Assembly (NCBI GenBank): GCA_902495355.1
Contig: CABUWV010000006.1
Span: 62,001-126,000, forward strand
DNA length: 64,000 nucleotides
Reading direction: 5' to 3'
From: an uncultured Collinsella sp.
GTDB lineage: Bacteria; Actinomycetota; Coriobacteriia; Coriobacteriales; Coriobacteriaceae
Numbering within the stretch: position 1 is the first letter of the stretch; every line of letters begins with the position of its first letter. Shown here one piece after another: positions 8,519 to 15,926 of the stretch. A program made the translations under genes and the position numbers. Under the pieces are notes generated by a model. It ran no database searches. It saw nothing but the letters and a program-made list of their open reading frames with translations, and was not told the origin of the DNA.

Positions 8519-9209
8519 CGAGCAGATGGCTGCCGCCGAGGGCCTGGGCTTTGTGCCCTACACCCGTCCGACCGGCACCGATACGGCCGAGCCGCTCAAG
8601 ATCGGTGTGCTCATCAGCGGTTCGGGTACCAACCTGCAGGCGCTGATCGATTTGATCGCCGCCGGCAAGCTCAACGCTTCGATTGAGCTTGTGGTGTCGA
8701 GCCGTCCTTCGGCCAAGGGCCTGCAGCGTGCCGAGCGCGCGGGCATCCAGACGCTCACGCTGTCCAAGGATGTCTACGCCGACCCCATCGCCGCCGACGA
8801 GATCATCGCGCACGAGCTTCTCGAACGCGGCTGCGAGTATGTGGTCATGGCCGGCTACATGCGCATGGTGCACACGCCTCTGCTGGCGGCGTTTCCCAAC
8901 CGCGTGGTCAACTTGCATCCGGCGCTGCTGCCGAGCTTTACCGGCGCGCATGCGATTGACGATGCCTTTGCGCGCGGCGTCAAGGTAACTGGCGTGACCG
9001 TGCATTTTGCCAACGAGATCTACGACAACGGTCCCATCATCGCCCAGCGTGCGCTGGCTGTTGAGGAGGGCTGGGATGTCGACACGCTCGAGGAGCACAT
9101 CCACGCGATTGAGCACGTGCTGTATCCCGAGGTCGTGCAGATGCTCGCCGACGGCCGCGTCCACGTGCTGGAGAGCGGCAAGGTCGCAATTGACGCGCCT
9201 CGCGGCTAG
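8508..9209 (+). CDS. purN: Phosphoribosylglycinamide formyltransferase
   Basis: PurN transfers the formyl group of 10-formyl-tetrahydrofolate to GAR. 233 residues, with about 27 extra N-terminal residues before the family start at KIGVLISGSGTNLQALI. Catalytic and folate-binding motifs are present: YMRMVHTPLL, the conserved NLHPALLPSFTGAHAIDDA with its His, and VHFANEIYDNGPIIAQ with the active-site Asp. The ATG lies inside the purM stop region (8508 against stop 8516-8518). ATG 8526 is a possible alternative start. A hairpin terminator follows. Confidence 0.96.
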   Translation: MSANEQMAAAEGLGFVPYTRPTGTDTAEPLKIGVLISGSGTNLQALIDLIAAGKLNASIELVVSSRPSAKGLQRAERAGIQTLTLSKDVYADPIAADEIIAHELLERGCEYVVMAGYMRMVHTPLLAAFPNRVVNLHPALLPSFTGAHAIDDAFARGVKVTGVTVHFANEIYDNGPIIAQRALAVEEGWDVDTLEEHIHAIEHVLYPEVVQMLADGRVHVLESGKVAIDAPRG

Positions 9210-9241
9210 CGGCGCACAGTACAATTTAGCCGAGTAGTCAG

Positions 9242-9284
9242 GGTGGTCATTGGCGCCAAGGCGCGCGTGGCCACCTTTTGTTTT
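9242..9284 (+). terminator. Terminator after purN
   Basis: An 8-bp stem, GGTGGTCA (9242-9249) with TGGCCACC (9268-9275), contains an inner GGCGCC and is followed by TTTTGTTTT. It ends the purFMN group. Confidence 0.8.
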
Positions 9285-9287
9285 AGG

Positions 9288-9343
9288 TAGTCACCTGCGA
9301 CGGTCTTTAACGACTAGTCATTCAAGAACGTCGCAGGTGACTA
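9288..9343. repeat. Dyad, class D-related
   Basis: Perfect 15-base arms (9288-9302 and 9329-9343) around a loop holding GTCTTTAACGACTAGTCATT. The loop resembles the class D repeats at 48.5, 52.2 and 60.6 kb, but the arms (TAGTCACCTGCGACG) are private to this copy. Confidence 0.75.
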
Positions 9344-9361
9344 GATGAGAGAGGTGAGCGC

Positions 9362-9826
9362 ATGGCGGATAACGAAGCTCTGTTTACGCCTGAGCTGGTG
9401 TTTTTTGATTGGGAGTGTGCAACGCCGGATGAGGTGTTTGCGCGGCTCGAGGGCGAGCTTGCACCACGTGGCTACATTGCGTGCGGTTGGCTCGACGCCG
9501 TTCACACGCGCGAGGATGCCTATCCCACGGGTCTTGCCATGCCGGCGGCAAACATTGCCATTCCGCATACCGATCCGGGGTTTGTGGCCAAGCCCTATAT
9601 CGCGGTGGTGAAGCCCGCCGCGCCCGTGACATTTAACGCTATGGCTGGCATGGGCGCTCCGGTGCCGGCGCAGATCGTCATCAATCTGGGCATTGCCGAG
9701 CCGGGCGGTCAGGTCGAGGTCCTGCAGGCACTCATGAACATCTTTATGGGCGCCGATGCCGCAGCCGACGTGCTCGGCCAGACCACGCCCCAGGGCATGG
9801 TCGACGCCATCCGCCGTCACTTCTAA
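9362..9826 (+). CDS. PTS sugar transporter subunit IIA (fructose/galactitol type)
   Basis: A 154-residue phosphocarrier domain. The phosphorylated His is in NIAIPHTDPGFV, about residue 63, as in EIIA of the fructose/mannitol/galactitol class. The rest (PVTFNAMAGMGAPVPAQIVINLGIAEP, then VEVLQALMNIF) fits the fold. No IIB or IIC gene is adjacent, so it either serves a permease encoded elsewhere or acts in regulation. It is bounded by dyad repeats on both sides. Confidence 0.85.
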   Translation: MADNEALFTPELVFFDWECATPDEVFARLEGELAPRGYIACGWLDAVHTREDAYPTGLAMPAANIAIPHTDPGFVAKPYIAVVKPAAPVTFNAMAGMGAPVPAQIVINLGIAEPGGQVEVLQALMNIFMGADAAADVLGQTTPQGMVDAIRRHF

Positions 9827-9840
9827 GGTGGGGCTGAGTC

Positions 9841-9874
9841 GGCACTTGGGGACTGTCCCTAACTGCCAAGTGCC
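9841..9874. repeat. Dyad, GGGACTGTCCC core
   Basis: Arms GGCACTTGG (9841-9849) and CCAAGTGCC (9866-9874) around GGGACTGTCCC. A second small dyad, TGCACC/GGTGCA, follows at 9889-9905 with CTGTCCCC beside it. Both belong to the variable-arm elements built around a GGGACAG/CTGTCCC core. Confidence 0.7.
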
Positions 9875-9996
9875 ACATCTGTCCCCTTTGCACCAAAATG
9901 GTGCAGATTAACCTGTCCCCCATGCACCAAGCGTGCCGCGGGGGCTGCGTTGTGACACAATGGCGTTTGTTCGATTCGTTATGCGAAAGGCCAACT

Positions 9997-11217
9997 ATGG
10001 CAAATAAGAAAAAGAACTCCGAGGCCGCGCCGACGCCCGAGCAGCAGGCCCGCGCTGCCTCCAGCTCTCGCAAGAAGCAGCGCAAGACGTACGTGTCTAA
10101 GACCGTCAAGATCGTCCTGGTGGTCATCGGCGTGCTGGCGATGCTGCTTTCCGTCTCGGCGATGGCGTGCTCCGGCCTTATGTCGCAGGCCGAGGACACC
10201 TCGGGCTACAAGCTGACCGGCGGTGTTGCTGCAACTATCAACGGCACCAACCTCACCGAGGACACCGTGACCAAGCAGATTATGAGCATGCGCACGTCCA
10301 ACGGCTACACCAAGGATGAGGATTGGGCGCAGTATCTGGTCGACAACGACCTCACGCCCAAGAAGTACCGCAAGCAACTCATCGACTCCTACACGCAGCA
10401 GATTCTGCTTCAACAGGCACAGAAGGAGAACGGCGTGACGGTGTCTGACGAGGAGGTCGAGAAGGCTTGGAAGGACGCGTGCAAGAGCGCGGGCGGCGCC
10501 AAGGCCTTTAAGAAGACCCTCAAGACCTACGGCTATACCGAGGACACCTACAAGGACTCACTCAAGGAGAGTCTGGCGCAGCAGAAACTCAAGGATGCCG
10601 TCGCGCCCACGAGCAAGCCCAAGGACAGCGAGATTGTCGATTACATCAACGAAAACCTGTCCAGCTACAACGACGCCCGCCGCTCGTCGAACATCCTGAT
10701 CAAGGTTGATTCTGACGCTTCCGACGAGGACAAGGCTGCCGCCAAGGCCAAGGCGCAGGAGTGCCTGGACAAGATCAACTCCGGTGAGCTGAGCTTTGAG
10801 GACGCCGTTGAGCAGTACTCCGAGGACACCGGTTCCAAGGAGAAGAAGGGCGATGTGGGCTGGGATAAGCTCACCACTTTCGTCGACAGCTACCAGACGG
10901 CGCTCGAGGGACTCAACAAGGGCGACGTGAGCGAAGTCGTCGAGTCGACCTATGGCTACCACATCATCAAGTGCACCGACTACTTCCATGTCGATAATCA
11001 GGTCGATGACATCAACCAGGTGCCCAAGGCCATCAAGAAGTACGTTTCCAATGTGGTGAAGACGCAAGCGGCCAGCACCGCGTACAGCGAGTGGCTGGAG
11101 CAGTACAAGAAGGATGCCGACATCACCGTTAACCCCATGCCCAAGGACGTGCCGTACAACGTCAGCCTGAAGGGCGTCACCAAGAGTTCGACCGACGATT
11201 CGTCGACGACTGAGTAA
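9997..11217 (+). CDS. Membrane-anchored parvulin-type peptidyl-prolyl isomerase (PrsA/SurA-like foldase)
   Basis: Helps secreted proteins fold outside the membrane. 406 residues. A basic N-terminal tail (Lys/Ala-rich, residues 1-38) precedes one transmembrane helix (about 39-60, VKIVLVVIGVLAMLL). A SurA_N-like helical region begins near VAATINGTNLTEDTV. The parvulin domain, about residues 225-335, has SNILIKVDSD, LSFEDAVEQYSEDTGSKEKKGDVGW and YGYHIIKCTD. A second helical segment ends the protein. ATG 9997 follows GCGAAAGG; longer in-frame starts are less likely because they run through the upstream dyads. The helix ends in AMAC, a poor lipobox, so a membrane anchor is more likely than a lipid anchor. 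Confidence 0.85.
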   Translation: MANKKKNSEAAPTPEQQARAASSSRKKQRKTYVSKTVKIVLVVIGVLAMLLSVSAMACSGLMSQAEDTSGYKLTGGVAATINGTNLTEDTVTKQIMSMRTSNGYTKDEDWAQYLVDNDLTPKKYRKQLIDSYTQQILLQQAQKENGVTVSDEEVEKAWKDACKSAGGAKAFKKTLKTYGYTEDTYKDSLKESLAQQKLKDAVAPTSKPKDSEIVDYINENLSSYNDARRSSNILIKVDSDASDEDKAAAKAKAQECLDKINSGELSFEDAVEQYSEDTGSKEKKGDVGWDKLTTFVDSYQTALEGLNKGDVSEVVESTYGYHIIKCTDYFHVDNQVDDINQVPKAIKKYVSNVVKTQAASTAYSEWLEQYKKDADITVNPMPKDVPYNVSLKGVTKSSTDDSSTTE

Positions 11218-11271
11218 TCATGGGGCGGCGCTCGTGTGAGTGCCGTCCGCACTATTGAGGAGGATTTGCAG

Positions 11272-11715
11272 ATGACCAACGAAGAGCTGCAGAAGGAAAT
11301 GATTGCGGCCATGAAGGCCAAGGACAAGGTTCGCCTGTCCATCATTCGCCAGGTCAAGGCCGAGGTGAAGAATATCGAGGTCAACGAGCGCCGCGATGTG
11401 ACCGAGGAAGACGTCAACAGCATGATCAAGCGTTTGATTAAGCAGACGAGCGAGACGTTGGAGATGTCCATCAAGGCCGGTACCGACCAAGAGCGTACCG
11501 ACAACCTGACCGAGCAGGTCAAGATTCTGGAGAGCCTGCTGCCCGCGCAGGTTTCGGGTGAGGAGCTCGAGGCCCTGATCGAGCAGGTTATCGCCGAGCT
11601 GGGTGCCACGTCCAAGAAGCAGATGGGCCAGGTTATGGGTGCACTCGGCAAGGCCACCGGCGGCAACTTCGACAAGCCGGCCGCGGCAAAGATCGTCGGA
11701 GCAAAATTGGCGTAA
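11272..11715 (+). CDS. GatB/YqeY domain protein
   Basis: A 147-residue, soluble, helical protein of the YqeY family, which resembles the tail domain of the amidotransferase subunit GatB. Recognisable segments: AMKAKDKVRLSIIRQVKAEV at the N-terminus, ILESLLPAQVS in the middle and the KKQMGQVMGALGKATGG motif near the end. It may act in tRNA-linked amidation, but the family has no firm function. Start ATG 11272 with AGGAGG at 11258-11263; it lies 54 bases after the foldase gene and may be cotranscribed. Confidence 0.85.
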   Translation: MTNEELQKEMIAAMKAKDKVRLSIIRQVKAEVKNIEVNERRDVTEEDVNSMIKRLIKQTSETLEMSIKAGTDQERTDNLTEQVKILESLLPAQVSGEELEALIEQVIAELGATSKKQMGQVMGALGKATGGNFDKPAAAKIVGAKLA

Positions 11716-11718
11716 TTT

Positions 11719-11746
11719 GTTACGCGGTTTTACCAAACCGCGTAAC
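11719..11746. terminator. Hairpin after yqeY-like gene
   Basis: A perfect 12-bp stem GTTACGCGGTTT (11719-11730) with AAACCGCGTAAC (11735-11746), starting 4 bases after the stop codon. It lacks a following T-run; the second hairpin at 11795-11824 has one. Confidence 0.55.
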
Positions 11747-11794
11747 GGCTCGACGCTGCAAACCCGCACACGCGGCAATCTGACGTTCAATTTC

Positions 11795-11829
11795 AAGGGC
11801 GCGACCATAAGGTCTGCGCCCTTTCATTT
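11795..11829 (+). terminator. Hairpin terminator
   Basis: Stem AAGGGCGC with GCGCCCTT around GACCATAAGGTCT, followed by TCATTTC. Probably ends the transcript of the foldase and YqeY genes. Confidence 0.6.
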
Positions 11830-11912
11830 CACGTCACCTTGCTCGCGTGTACGGTTTTCGCTGACTTATGCTCAACAAGGGCGGTTGGAGGAAGGGCGTC
11901 CCCCGCGGGCGC

Positions 11913-11977
11913 TCATTGGGGACGGGCTTAAATGAGTGCCCAATGAGCAGGTACTCATTTAAGTCTGTCCCCAATGA
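11913..11977. repeat. Dyad, class D (TCATTGGGGACAG)
   Basis: Arms of 25 bases (11913-11937 and 11953-11977) with two mismatches, both carrying GGGGAC and TTAAATGAGT. The same words recur at 48.5, 52.2 and 60.6 kb. The rest of the 11716-12098 gap shows no gene. Confidence 0.8.
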
Positions 11978-12057
11978 CTAGGTGCCGACGAGCAGGTGGA
12001 AGGTTGCGGGTTCTTTACGGGAATGTAGTGTGGGCTGCGAAAACGTGGTTCTTTCCG

Positions 12058-12063
12058 TACAAT
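12058..12063 (+). promoter_or_regulatory. Probable -10 box for the amino acid ABC operon
   Basis: TACAAT 35 bases before ATG 12099. The -35 region (CTGCGA) is poor. Confidence 0.45.
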
Positions 12064-12098
12064 AGTTCAACTCGTGTAAACGCAGGGAAGGGACATTC

Positions 12099-12830
12099 AT
12101 GGCAGACATGATCGAGATCAAGCATCTCAACAAGTACTTTGGCGACCTGCATGTGCTCAAAGATATCAACCTCACCGTCAAGCGCGGCGAGAAGCTCGTA
12201 ATGATCGGGCCTTCCGGTTCGGGTAAGTCGACGCTCATCCGTTGCGTCGATTATCTGGAGGAGCCCACGTCGGGCGAGGTCGTCATCGACGGTACGCCGC
12301 TCACCAAAAAGAACCACCTGGAGATGGCTCGCAAGTATAGCTCCATGGTGTTTCAGCAGTTCAACCTGTATCCCAACATGACGGTGCTGGGCAACCTGAC
12401 GCTCGCGCCCATCAAGCTACAAAAGAAGAGCAAGGAGGAGGCGACCGAGATCGCTATCGCCGCGCTCAAGCGTGTCGGCATGGCGCATAAGGCCGGCGAG
12501 TATCCGCAGAATCTCTCGGGCGGTCAGCAGCAGCGCATCGCCATCGCCCGTGCCCTGTGCACCAAGCAGCCCATCATCCTGTTTGACGAGCCGACCTCGG
12601 CACTCGACCCCGAGATGGTCCAGGAAGTTCTGGACGTCATGATCGAGCTCGCGCAGGAGGACATCACCATGATCTGCGTGACGCATGAGATGGGCTTTGC
12701 GCGCCAGGTGGCCGACCGCGTCATCTTTATGGAGGACGGCCGCATTCTGGAGGAGGGCACGCCCGAGCACTTCTTCGATAACCCCGAGAACCCGCGCTGT
12801 CGCGAGTTCCTGTCCAAGATTCTGCACTAG
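12099..12830 (+). CDS. Polar amino acid ABC transporter, ATP-binding protein
   Basis: 243 residues, the full size of GlnQ/GltL-type ATPases. Walker A is GPSGSGKST (about residue 36), the Q-loop MVFQQFNLYPNMTV, the signature LSGGQQQR, Walker B IILFDEPTSALDPEM and the switch His in CVTHEMGF. It energises uptake through the two permeases encoded at 13740-15128. First gene of a compact four-gene operon: ATPase, binding protein, permease, permease. Substrate is probably glutamine, glutamate or a similar polar amino acid, by family resemblance only. Confidence 0.93.
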   Translation: MADMIEIKHLNKYFGDLHVLKDINLTVKRGEKLVMIGPSGSGKSTLIRCVDYLEEPTSGEVVIDGTPLTKKNHLEMARKYSSMVFQQFNLYPNMTVLGNLTLAPIKLQKKSKEEATEIAIAALKRVGMAHKAGEYPQNLSGGQQQRIAIARALCTKQPIILFDEPTSALDPEMVQEVLDVMIELAQEDITMICVTHEMGFARQVADRVIFMEDGRILEEGTPEHFFDNPENPRCREFLSKILH

Positions 12831-12835
12831 GCGCG

Positions 12836-13714
12836 GTGATGGACATGACGGATATGACGAGGGAGGCCGTGTCGCGCCGTCACTTTTTGCAGCTGGCTGG
12901 CGCCAGCATGCTTGCGCTGACGGCGACCGCGCTTACCGGTTGCGGCAACTCCACCAGCGGCGAGGGCTCCGACAAGGGGTCCAAGCTTGCGGCCATCAAA
13001 TCGCGTGGCCATCTGAATGCCGGCGTTAAGAAGGACGTTCCCGGCTACGGCTATTACGACACCGCCAAGGGCCGCTTTGAGGGCATGGAAGTCGATTTGT
13101 GCTACCAGATCGCTGCTGCCGTCTTTGGCGTGAGCTACAAGGAGGCCCGCGCCCAGGAGCTTGTCGAGTTTACCGACGTAACGCCCAAGACGCGCGGCCC
13201 GCTGATCGATAACGGCCAACTTGACGTGGTCGCGGCGACCTACACCATCACCGACGAGCGCAAGAAGAGCTGGGATTTCTCGACGCCGTACCGCACCGAC
13301 TACGTGGGACTCATGGTCAAGAAGCGTTCGGGCTTTACCTCGATTGAGGACCTGGACGGCAAGGTCATTGGCGTAAGCCAGGGTGCCACCACGCAGGGCC
13401 TGATCGAGCAGATGATCAAGGACAACGGCTTTAGCTGCAAGCCCGAGTTTAGGGCCTTTAGCGGCTACCCCATCATCAAGAGTTCGCTCGACGCCGGCAA
13501 TATCGACGTCTTTGCCATGGACCGCTCCACGCTGGCCGGCTATATGAACGAGACCGTTGAGCTGCTGCAGCCCGAGGTCAAGTTTGGCGAGCAGGGCTAC
13601 GGCGTGGCGACCAAGAAGGGCTGCGACCTTTCGGCTGTGGTCGATCGGGTGATTTGCAACCGCCTAGCCGACGGCTGGCTCGACCAAGAGGTCAAGACCT
13701 GGGGTCTTGTATAG
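12836..13714 (+). CDS. Amino acid ABC transporter substrate-binding lipoprotein
   Basis: A solute-binding protein of family 3, 292 residues. The N-terminus has a twin-arginine-like SRRHFLQLAG followed by a hydrophobic stretch and the lipobox LTGC, so it may be exported by Tat or Sec and lipid-anchored. The mature part has SRGHLNAGVKKDVPGYG, FEGMEVDLCYQIA and DVVAATYTITDERKKSWDFS, typical of glutamine/glutamate/aspartate binders. Start is uncertain: GTG 12836, ATG 12839, 12845 or 12854 are in frame and none has a good ribosome binding site. It begins 5 bases after the ATPase stop. Confidence 0.9.
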   Translation: MMDMTDMTREAVSRRHFLQLAGASMLALTATALTGCGNSTSGEGSDKGSKLAAIKSRGHLNAGVKKDVPGYGYYDTAKGRFEGMEVDLCYQIAAAVFGVSYKEARAQELVEFTDVTPKTRGPLIDNGQLDVVAATYTITDERKKSWDFSTPYRTDYVGLMVKKRSGFTSIEDLDGKVIGVSQGATTQGLIEQMIKDNGFSCKPEFRAFSGYPIIKSSLDAGNIDVFAMDRSTLAGYMNETVELLQPEVKFGEQGYGVATKKGCDLSAVVDRVICNRLADGWLDQEVKTWGLV

Positions 13715-13739
13715 GCGCATCGTCCAAGGAAGGAATCAA

Positions 13740-14486
13740 ATGCTCGAAGGATTATTTGACGCCGACCGTTGGTCGACGACATTTCAAAACATGGGGCCCT
13801 TCTGGGAGGGCTTTGGCGTGACACTGCAGGTGGTCGTTGCCGGCCTGCTGTTGTCGCTGGTGCTGGGCACGCTGCTGGGCGTGTTCTCTACCACTCGCTC
13901 GCGCGTGCTGCGCGCCATAAGCCGCGTGTACGTGGAGTTTTACCAGAACACCCCGTTGCCCGTGCAGGTGCTCTTTATGTACATGGCCGGTCCGCAGTTT
14001 TTGCAGGCCATAACCGGTGCCGACCAGCCGGTGCGCATCGCGCCGTTCGTGCTGGGCTTCTTGGGTGTGGGTCTGTATCACGCGGCCTACATCTCGGAGG
14101 TCATCCGCACTGGTATCGAGGCGGTTCCGCGCGGTCAGATGGAGGCGGCCCAGAGCCAGGGCTTCACCCGTGCTCAGGCATACTGGTACATCGTGCTGCC
14201 CCAGACGTTCAAGATCATTCTGCCGCCGCTGTGTAACCAGGCGCTCAACCTGGTCAAGAACACGTCGGTGCTGGCACTTGTGGCCGGCGGCGACCTTATG
14301 TACCGTTCCGACAACTTTGTGAGTCTGTACGGTTACCTGCAGGGATACATCGTCTGCTGCCTTATGTACTTCATCATCTGCTTTCCGCTCGCCATGCTGG
14401 TGCAGTGGCTCGAGCGCCGCTCCAAGGAGCGTCCGCGCGGCGTGAGCCTGGCCGAGCTGGGGCTCGACAACGTAGAGGAGGCCTAG
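13740..14486 (+). CDS. Amino acid ABC transporter permease 1
   Basis: 248 residues of the HisM/GltK type. It has a hydrophobic N-terminus (VTLQVVVAGLLLSLVLGTLLG), the FYQNTPLPVQVLFMY segment typical of amino acid permeases, and the ATPase-contact EAA loop around EAAQSQGFTRAQAYWYIVLPQ. The start is ATG 13740 after AAGGAAT. Next gene begins 3 bases after its stop. Confidence 0.93.
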   Translation: MLEGLFDADRWSTTFQNMGPFWEGFGVTLQVVVAGLLLSLVLGTLLGVFSTTRSRVLRAISRVYVEFYQNTPLPVQVLFMYMAGPQFLQAITGADQPVRIAPFVLGFLGVGLYHAAYISEVIRTGIEAVPRGQMEAAQSQGFTRAQAYWYIVLPQTFKIILPPLCNQALNLVKNTSVLALVAGGDLMYRSDNFVSLYGYLQGYIVCCLMYFIICFPLAMLVQWLERRSKERPRGVSLAELGLDNVEEA

Positions 14487-14489
14487 CGC

Positions 14490-15128
14490 ATGGAAATCTT
14501 CAACGCGTCCAACCTGCTCTACATTTGGGGCGGCTTTGTTAAGACGATCGAGATCTCGGCGCTGTCGATCTTTTTCTCGCTCATCTTTGGCACGGTGCTG
14601 GCGCTTGTTAAAAGCTATGCGCCCCGCCCGTTCCGTATTTTGGTGAGTGCCTATATCGAGCTGTTCCGTTGCACGCCGAACCTGCTGTGGATCCTTTTTA
14701 TCTACTTTACGGTGCAGGGTTTGGACATTGTGATTTCGACCATCGCCTTTACGCTGTTTACCAGCGCTGTTATGGCTGAGATTGTGCGCGGCGGCCTCAA
14801 CTCGATTCCGCGCGGCCAGTTTGAGGCAGCGCAGAGCCAGGGCTTTGGCTTCTTTGCCACCATGCGCTACATCATTCTGCCGCAGACGTTTAAGACGATC
14901 ATTCCGGCGCTGTTTAGCCAGTGCACGACCGTCATCAAGGACAGCTCGTATCTTTCGGGCATTAACGTGGCCGAGCTCATGTACACGGCAAACGTCGTGA
15001 TGGCCCACGCGATCGACCTGTCGCAGGTGCTTATGCTCTACGGCCTGGTGTTTGCGATGTACTTTGTACTCAACTTTGGTATCTCGCTGCTGGTCCGCGC
15101 ATATCAGAGGCGAATGGTGGCAGCGTAG
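14490..15128 (+). CDS. Amino acid ABC transporter permease 2
   Basis: 212 residues, paralogous to permease 1: TIEISALSIFFSLIFGTVLA, ELFRCTPNLLWILFIYF, and the EAA loop FEAAQSQGFGFFATMRYIIL. Two different permeases usually form the heterodimeric channel in this family. It ends at a GGGACAG-core dyad just before the next gene. Confidence 0.93.
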   Translation: MEIFNASNLLYIWGGFVKTIEISALSIFFSLIFGTVLALVKSYAPRPFRILVSAYIELFRCTPNLLWILFIYFTVQGLDIVISTIAFTLFTSAVMAEIVRGGLNSIPRGQFEAAQSQGFGFFATMRYIILPQTFKTIIPALFSQCTTVIKDSSYLSGINVAELMYTANVVMAHAIDLSQVLMLYGLVFAMYFVLNFGISLLVRAYQRRMVAA

Positions 15129-15130
15129 AA

Positions 15131-15159
15131 TGTGGCAAAGGGACAGCCCCTTTGTCACA
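15131..15159. repeat. Dyad, GGGACAG core
   Basis: Arms TGTGGCAAAGGG (15131-15142) and CCCTTTGTCACA (15148-15159), one mismatch, with core GGGACAG. It starts 3 bases after the permease stop and lies in the leader of the next gene. Confidence 0.7.
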
Positions 15160-15176
15160 TAGAGAAAGGAATCGCG

Positions 15177-15800
15177 ATGAGCGATCTGGAGAATAAGAAG
15201 AATCCTGTGGTCATTACCATCGCGCGCGACTTTGGCGCCGAGGGCCACGAGATTGGCCGCATGCTTGCCGACGAGTTGGGGATTCCGCTGTACGATAACG
15301 AGCTGCTGGTACGTGCGTCGCTGCGCGCGGGCGAGTCGCTCGATAAGATGGCCGCCTATGATGAGCGTCTGGCCGTGGAGAACATGGCGTTTCTGCCCGA
15401 CCGCTACGATGCGCGTTCGTACTCGGATAAGTTGTTCCAAAAGATGAGCCAGGTGATTTTGGATCTGGGCGAGACCGAGAGCTGCATTATCGAAGGTCGT
15501 CTGTCCGATTACCTGTTGCGTAACAACCCCAACCACATTGCCGTGTTGGTGACCGCTCCCTTTGAGGACCGCGTCGAGATCGTGCGCAAAAAGCGCGGCC
15601 TCAACAAAAAGAAGGGCGCCAAGTTGGTTAAACAGCAGCAGAAGGCGCGCGAGGCGTTCTATAAGCGCTACAGTGCCGGTAAGTGGAAGATGACGAGCGG
15701 CAAGGACATCGTCGTCAACCGCGCCAAGCTGGGCCGCGAGGGTTGTAAAGACGTTATCGCCGCTGCCTACCGCTACAAGGTGGCACAGCTCGAAGGCTAG
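15177..15800 (+). CDS. Cytidylate kinase-like family protein
   Basis: 207 residues that match the cytidylate-kinase-like family PF13189: ITIARDFGAEGHEIGRMLADEL at the N-terminus in place of a standard P-loop, IPLYDNELLVRA, then SCIIEGRLSDYLL and APFEDRVEIVRKKRGL. Basic residues near the C-terminus resemble a lid region. The true substrate of this family is unknown, and canonical cmk is usually a different gene. ATG 15177 after GAAAGGA. It ends at a convergent terminator. Confidence 0.8.
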   Translation: MSDLENKKNPVVITIARDFGAEGHEIGRMLADELGIPLYDNELLVRASLRAGESLDKMAAYDERLAVENMAFLPDRYDARSYSDKLFQKMSQVILDLGETESCIIEGRLSDYLLRNNPNHIAVLVTAPFEDRVEIVRKKRGLNKKKGAKLVKQQQKAREAFYKRYSAGKWKMTSGKDIVVNRAKLGREGCKDVIAAAYRYKVAQLEG

Positions 15801-15809
15801 CTGACCAAA

Positions 15810-15844
15810 ACCACCACAAAGGGGACAGGCACCTTTGTGGTGGT
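15810..15844. repeat. Dyad, GGGACAG core
   Basis: Perfect 13-base arms ACCACCACAAAGG (15810-15822) and CCTTTGTGGTGGT (15832-15844) around GGACAGGCA. It has the same core as the 15131 dyad with different arms. Confidence 0.75.
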
Positions 15845-15862
15845 AGGGCGATCGGCATAGAA

Positions 15863-15898
15863 AAAGTCCCCGCCGGGCGTGTGCTCGACGGGGACTTT
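15863..15898. terminator. Bidirectional terminator
   Basis: Stem AAAGTCCCCGCCG (15863-15875) with CGACGGGGACTTT (15886-15898), one G-T pair, between the convergent cytidylate-kinase-like (+) and nfnB-like (-) genes. Confidence 0.8.
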
Positions 15899-15926
15899 GC
15901 CGTTTGATGGCTAACGCTGTAGGTGA

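Noticed and set aside
13752..15536. A 594-codon minus-strand frame opposite the amino acid permeases
   Set aside because: It covers the ends of several genes that form a clear operon on the other strand; composition is that of an antisense frame.
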